NCBI GenBank assembly: GCA_021792815.1
Contig: JAJYTX010000167.1
Location: 1-6,538, forward strand
Length of the DNA: 6,538 bases
Direction of reading: 5' to 3'
DNA from: Pseudomonadota bacterium
GTDB lineage: Bacteria > Pseudomonadota > Gammaproteobacteria > Steroidobacterales > Steroidobacteraceae
Position numbers and translations under genes: made by a program. The notes beneath the pieces are model-generated. The model was given only the letters and a program-made list of their open reading frames with translations, did no database searches and was not told the DNA's origin. Below are positions 4,989 to 6,538 of the stretch, one piece after another (the stretch's first letter is position 1; every line of letters starts with the position of its first letter).

Positions 4989-5240
4989 ATGGACATCGCA
5001 GTGGACATCAGTCTGTATCCGCTTGCCGAGGCCTTCCGACCGATGATTCACGATTTCATCGACCGGCTGGCCGCCCGCGAGGACCTCAAAGTGGTACCGG
5101 GGAGCCTCAGTACCCAGATATTCGGCGAATATGAGCGGGTCTTCGAGGCCTTGAGAGCCGAGCTGCGCGGCACGCTCGAGGCGCGGCAGACCGGATCCGG
5201 CCAGGCGGCGTTCGTCATGAAGCTGCTCGGCCCCATTTGA
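4989..5240 (+). CDS. Small YkoF/thiamine-binding-like protein
   Basis: This encodes 83 aa without signal peptide or membrane segment. The pattern is IAVDISLYPLAE.....I..FI.RL....DLKVVPGSLSTQIFGEYERVFEALRAEL, then a terminal beta strand, AAFVMKLLG. It matches the ferredoxin-like beta-alpha-beta fold of YkoF and MTH1187-type thiamine-binding domains (ISLYPL at 7-12, STQIFGEYERVF at 41-52). YkoF of Bacillus binds thiamine or its HMP moiety with two such domains in one chain. A single-domain protein would need to dimerise. The ligand is not predictable from sequence alone. The ATG start lacks a Shine-Dalgarno and sits just after a -10 hexamer, suggesting a leaderless message. It is divergent from the phzF-like gene and 99 bases upstream of the ferredoxin gene. 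Confidence 0.65.
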   Translation: MDIAVDISLYPLAEAFRPMIHDFIDRLAAREDLKVVPGSLSTQIFGEYERVFEALRAELRGTLEARQTGSGQAAFVMKLLGPI

Positions 5241-5250
5241 AGACCGCGAG

Positions 5251-5270
5251 GCAGTGGCGCAGGCCGCTGC
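5251..5270 (+). terminator. Possible terminator hairpin after the YkoF-like gene
   Basis: GCAGTGGC (5251-5258) and GCCGCTGC (5263-5270) form an 8-pair stem with one G-T wobble over a 4-nt loop, 10 bases after the stop codon. No T-tract follows, so intrinsic termination is doubtful. It could protect the 3' end of the short message. Confidence 0.3.
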
Positions 5271-5305
5271 GGCGCGGCACACTGACAAATCCAATGCCTG
5301 TAATT

Positions 5306-5317
5306 CTGCCCGGGCAG
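5306..5317. promoter_or_regulatory. 12-bp perfect palindrome upstream of the ferredoxin gene
   Basis: CTGCCCGGGCAG is a perfect palindrome 22 bases before the ferredoxin ATG. A CTGACA hexamer (5282-5287; 5 of 6 to the -35 consensus) lies upstream, but its spacing to any -10 is poor. The palindrome may be an operator in the leader or promoter. A chance match in GC-rich DNA is also possible. Confidence 0.25.
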
Positions 5318-5329
5318 GGCTCCATTGAA

Positions 5330-5335
5330 AGGTGA
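5330..5335 (+). promoter_or_regulatory. Ribosome binding site of the ferredoxin gene
   Basis: AGGTGA ends 4 nt before the ATG at 5340. It is one of the clearest Shine-Dalgarno sequences in the window and fixes the start. This contrasts with the neighbouring YkoF-like gene, which has none. Confidence 0.6.
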
Positions 5336-5339
5336 GTGA

Positions 5340-5654
5340 ATGACGCTGCTGCGCGTGATCGACCGGGATGGTCAGGAGCATCGGGTCGAGGGAAAGACCG
5401 GCCTCAAGGTCATGGAAACCTTGCGGGATCTTGACTATGGGGTGGCGGCCATCTGTGGCGGCATGTGTTCGTGCGCCACCTGCCATGTCTACGTCGACCC
5501 CGAGTGGCAGGGACGGCTGCCCCCGCCGATGTCCGATGAGCGGGAGCTGCTGAACGAGCTGTCGCAGTGCGAGCCCAATTCACGACTGTCGTGCCAGATC
5601 GAGCTCACGGCCGACCTCGATGGCCTGCGCGTCACGATCGCGCCGGACGAGTAG
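5340..5654 (+). CDS. [2Fe-2S] ferredoxin, adrenodoxin type
   Basis: This encodes 104 aa, the normal length for an adrenodoxin/putidaredoxin-type ferredoxin. It is a soluble one-electron carrier, often serving P450, Rieske or Fe-S systems. The cluster ligands are C39, C45, C48 (C-x5-C-x2-C within CGGMCSCATCHVYV) and C85 (RLSCQIEL). C43 and C77 are extra cysteines. The sequence between 52 and 85 (DPEWQGRLPPPMSDERELL...) is typical of this subgroup. There is no adjacent reductase or oxygenase, so the partner is unknown. Unlike the isc-operon ferredoxin Fdx, it is not next to hscA or iscX. The RraB-like gene follows after 12 bases and is probably co-transcribed. Confidence 0.92.
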   Translation: MTLLRVIDRDGQEHRVEGKTGLKVMETLRDLDYGVAAICGGMCSCATCHVYVDPEWQGRLPPPMSDERELLNELSQCEPNSRLSCQIELTADLDGLRVTIAPDE

Positions 5655-5666
5655 GCGGGCGTTTCC

Positions 5667-6086
5667 GTGGATGTCGGTCATGCCATCATTGCGGTCGCCG
5701 TGGTCGGGGTGCTCATCCTGATCGTCGGGTATTTCCGGGTCCGCAAGACGTTGCAGGAGCAGCGCGGTCATGAGCAGCACGAGAGCTGGGACGAGGTGAT
5801 GGTCAAGCGGCTGCGTACCGAGGGCTACCATCCGTTCAACGAGTACCCGGTGGACTTCTTTCTCGCGCTCAGGGACGAGACCGCCTGCGAGGCGGTGCGA
5901 GCGCGGCTCGAGCCGCAGGGCTTCGCGGTGGATGTCAAGACGATGCGCGACGGCAGCGACCTGCCGTTCAGTCTGCATGCCTCAAAGTCCATGCGCCTGA
6001 TCGTGCCCGACATCCAGGCGATCAGCCGGCACATGAGCGCCCTGGCCGAGGAGTTTCAGGGACGGTACGACCGCTGGGCGGCGTAG
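5667..6086 (+). CDS. RraB-family (ribonuclease E inhibitor) protein with an N-terminal membrane anchor
   Basis: This encodes 139 aa. Residues 6-23 (AIIAVAVVGVLILIVGYF) are a single transmembrane helix, followed by a basic and then charged linker. The domain from about 58 on has the RraB pattern: YPVDFFLALRDETACEAVRARLEPQGFAVDV, and near the end ISRHMSALAEEFQGRYDRWAA, comparable with the LAEKFDVEYDGWG end of E. coli RraB. RraB binds RNase E and reduces mRNA decay. E. coli RraB has no membrane helix and carries an acidic tail, which is absent here. RNase E is itself membrane-attached in gammaproteobacteria, so an anchored inhibitor is plausible but unproven. The start is GTG at 5667; the next in-frame ATG would remove the helix. 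It lies 12 bases after the ferredoxin gene and converges on gpmA. Confidence 0.78.
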   Translation: MDVGHAIIAVAVVGVLILIVGYFRVRKTLQEQRGHEQHESWDEVMVKRLRTEGYHPFNEYPVDFFLALRDETACEAVRARLEPQGFAVDVKTMRDGSDLPFSLHASKSMRLIVPDIQAISRHMSALAEEFQGRYDRWAA

Positions 6087-6090
6087 GCGA

Positions 6091-6111
6091 GCCGAGCCGA
6101 GCGGCTCCGGC
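6091..6111. terminator. Hairpin between convergent rraB-like and gpmA genes
   Basis: GAGCC (6094-6098) and GGCTC (6103-6107) pair over a 4-nt loop. The stem continues with GCC (6091-6093) and GGC (6109-6111) after one bulged C. It fills almost all of the 27-base gap between the two convergent stop codons, the expected place for a bidirectional terminator. No T-tract is present on either side. Confidence 0.4.
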
Positions 6112-6113
6112 AC

Positions 6114-6538
6114 TCATTTCCGCTCCGTCTGGCGTCTGACGGCTTCGGCGGCGGCGGCGGCGACTTGCGGATCGCCCAGGTAGCGGCTGGCGAGCGGGGC
6201 GAGCTGCGGGTCGAGTTCGTACAGCAGCGGGATGCCCGTCGGGATGTTGAGCGCGACGATGTCGCTCTCAGAGACATGGTCGAGCATCTTGACCATCGCG
6301 CGCAGGCTGTTGCCATGCGCTGCAACCAGCACGTTGCGGCCGGCACGCAGCTCGGGCGCGATGCGCGCATGCCACAGCGGCTGCACCCGTGCCAGGGTGT
6401 CCTTCAGCGACTCCGCCGAGGGCAGCTCCTCAGTCGGCACCTCGGCATAGCGGGGATCGAAGCGCGGATGGCGTGGATCGTCGGCTGCAAGAGGCGGCGG
6501 CGGGGTGTCGTAGCTGCGGCGCCAGATCTTGACCTGCT
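6114..6538 (-). CDS. gpmA: 2,3-bisphosphoglycerate-dependent phosphoglycerate mutase, C-terminal part
   Basis: The gene runs off the right edge. 140 residues are visible, roughly the last 55% of a 250-aa protein. The frame reads [16 protein letters not shown]...[21 protein letters not shown], then [24 protein letters not shown] and [12 protein letters not shown], and ends after [31 protein letters not shown] contains the second active-site histidine (E. coli His184). The phosphorylated histidine (RHG motif) and catalytic Glu89 lie in the missing part. The enzyme interconverts 3- and 2-phosphoglycerate in glycolysis and gluconeogenesis in the cytosol. A GTG at 6440 is an internal valine and not the start, since the match continues upstream of it to the window edge. 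Confidence 0.93.
   Translation of the reverse strand, partial: QVKIWRRSYDTPPPPLAADDPRHPRFDPRYAEVPTEELPSAESLKDTLARVQPLWHARIAPELRAGRNVLVAAHGNSLRAMVKMLDHVSESDIVALNIPTGIPLLYELDPQLAPLASRYLGDPQVAAAAAEAVRRQTERK

Noticed and set aside
2376..6538. A defence system, toxin-antitoxin pair or secondary-metabolite cluster
   Set aside because: All genes here belong to metabolic, redox or RNA-turnover families. No paired small toxin/antitoxin genes, nucleases or other effectors are seen.

Overview
The window is GC-rich throughout. Its gene content (an RraB-type RNase E inhibitor, 2,3-bisphosphoglycerate-dependent GpmA, an adrenodoxin-type ferredoxin and a stand-alone phosphate acetyl/butyryltransferase-like protein) fits a high-GC gammaproteobacterium. 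The Chromatiales/Ectothiorhodospiraceae or Lysobacterales are my best guess, from family knowledge and not from any search.

Left end (1-632): no confident gene. It reads as the edge of an integrated element. There is at most the C-terminal tail of one protein (2-130). Next come short direct and inverted repeats (218-258) of the kind seen near tyrosine-recombinase attachment sites, then an A+T-richer stretch, then the detached 3' end of a tRNA, probably tRNA-Arg, with T-arm, acceptor 3' strand and CCA but no 5' half (about 342-377). This tRNA end is followed by a 140-bp tandem duplication in which the T-loop sequence is interrupted by a compact multi-hairpin element of about 76 nt. The second hairpin copy abuts the stop codon of the first real gene. 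This is the most unusual part of the window.

Middle (633-3929): on the minus strand, a small secreted DUF2845-type protein lies downstream of a phosphate acetyl/butyryltransferase family protein. Divergent from these, a 517-aa twin-ATPase ABC protein (ModF-like, soluble) runs on the plus strand. It ends on the same CTAG tetranucleotide that supplies the stop codon of the convergent phzF-like gene.

Right part (3926-6538): a PhzF-family isomerase on the minus strand with Asp where the catalytic Glu is expected. Its probable promoter is covered by a perfect 8+8 dyad. Divergent from it is an 83-aa YkoF/thiamine-binding-like protein that looks leaderless. Then come a [2Fe-2S] ferredoxin and, 12 bases later, a membrane-anchored RraB-like protein (probable operon). 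Last is the 3' part of gpmA on the minus strand, cut by the window edge.

The genes are mostly housekeeping or accessory metabolism and do not form one obvious pathway. No defence system, CRISPR array or biosynthetic cluster is visible. The noteworthy signals are the tRNA-derived repeat/hairpin array and several small regulatory layouts.
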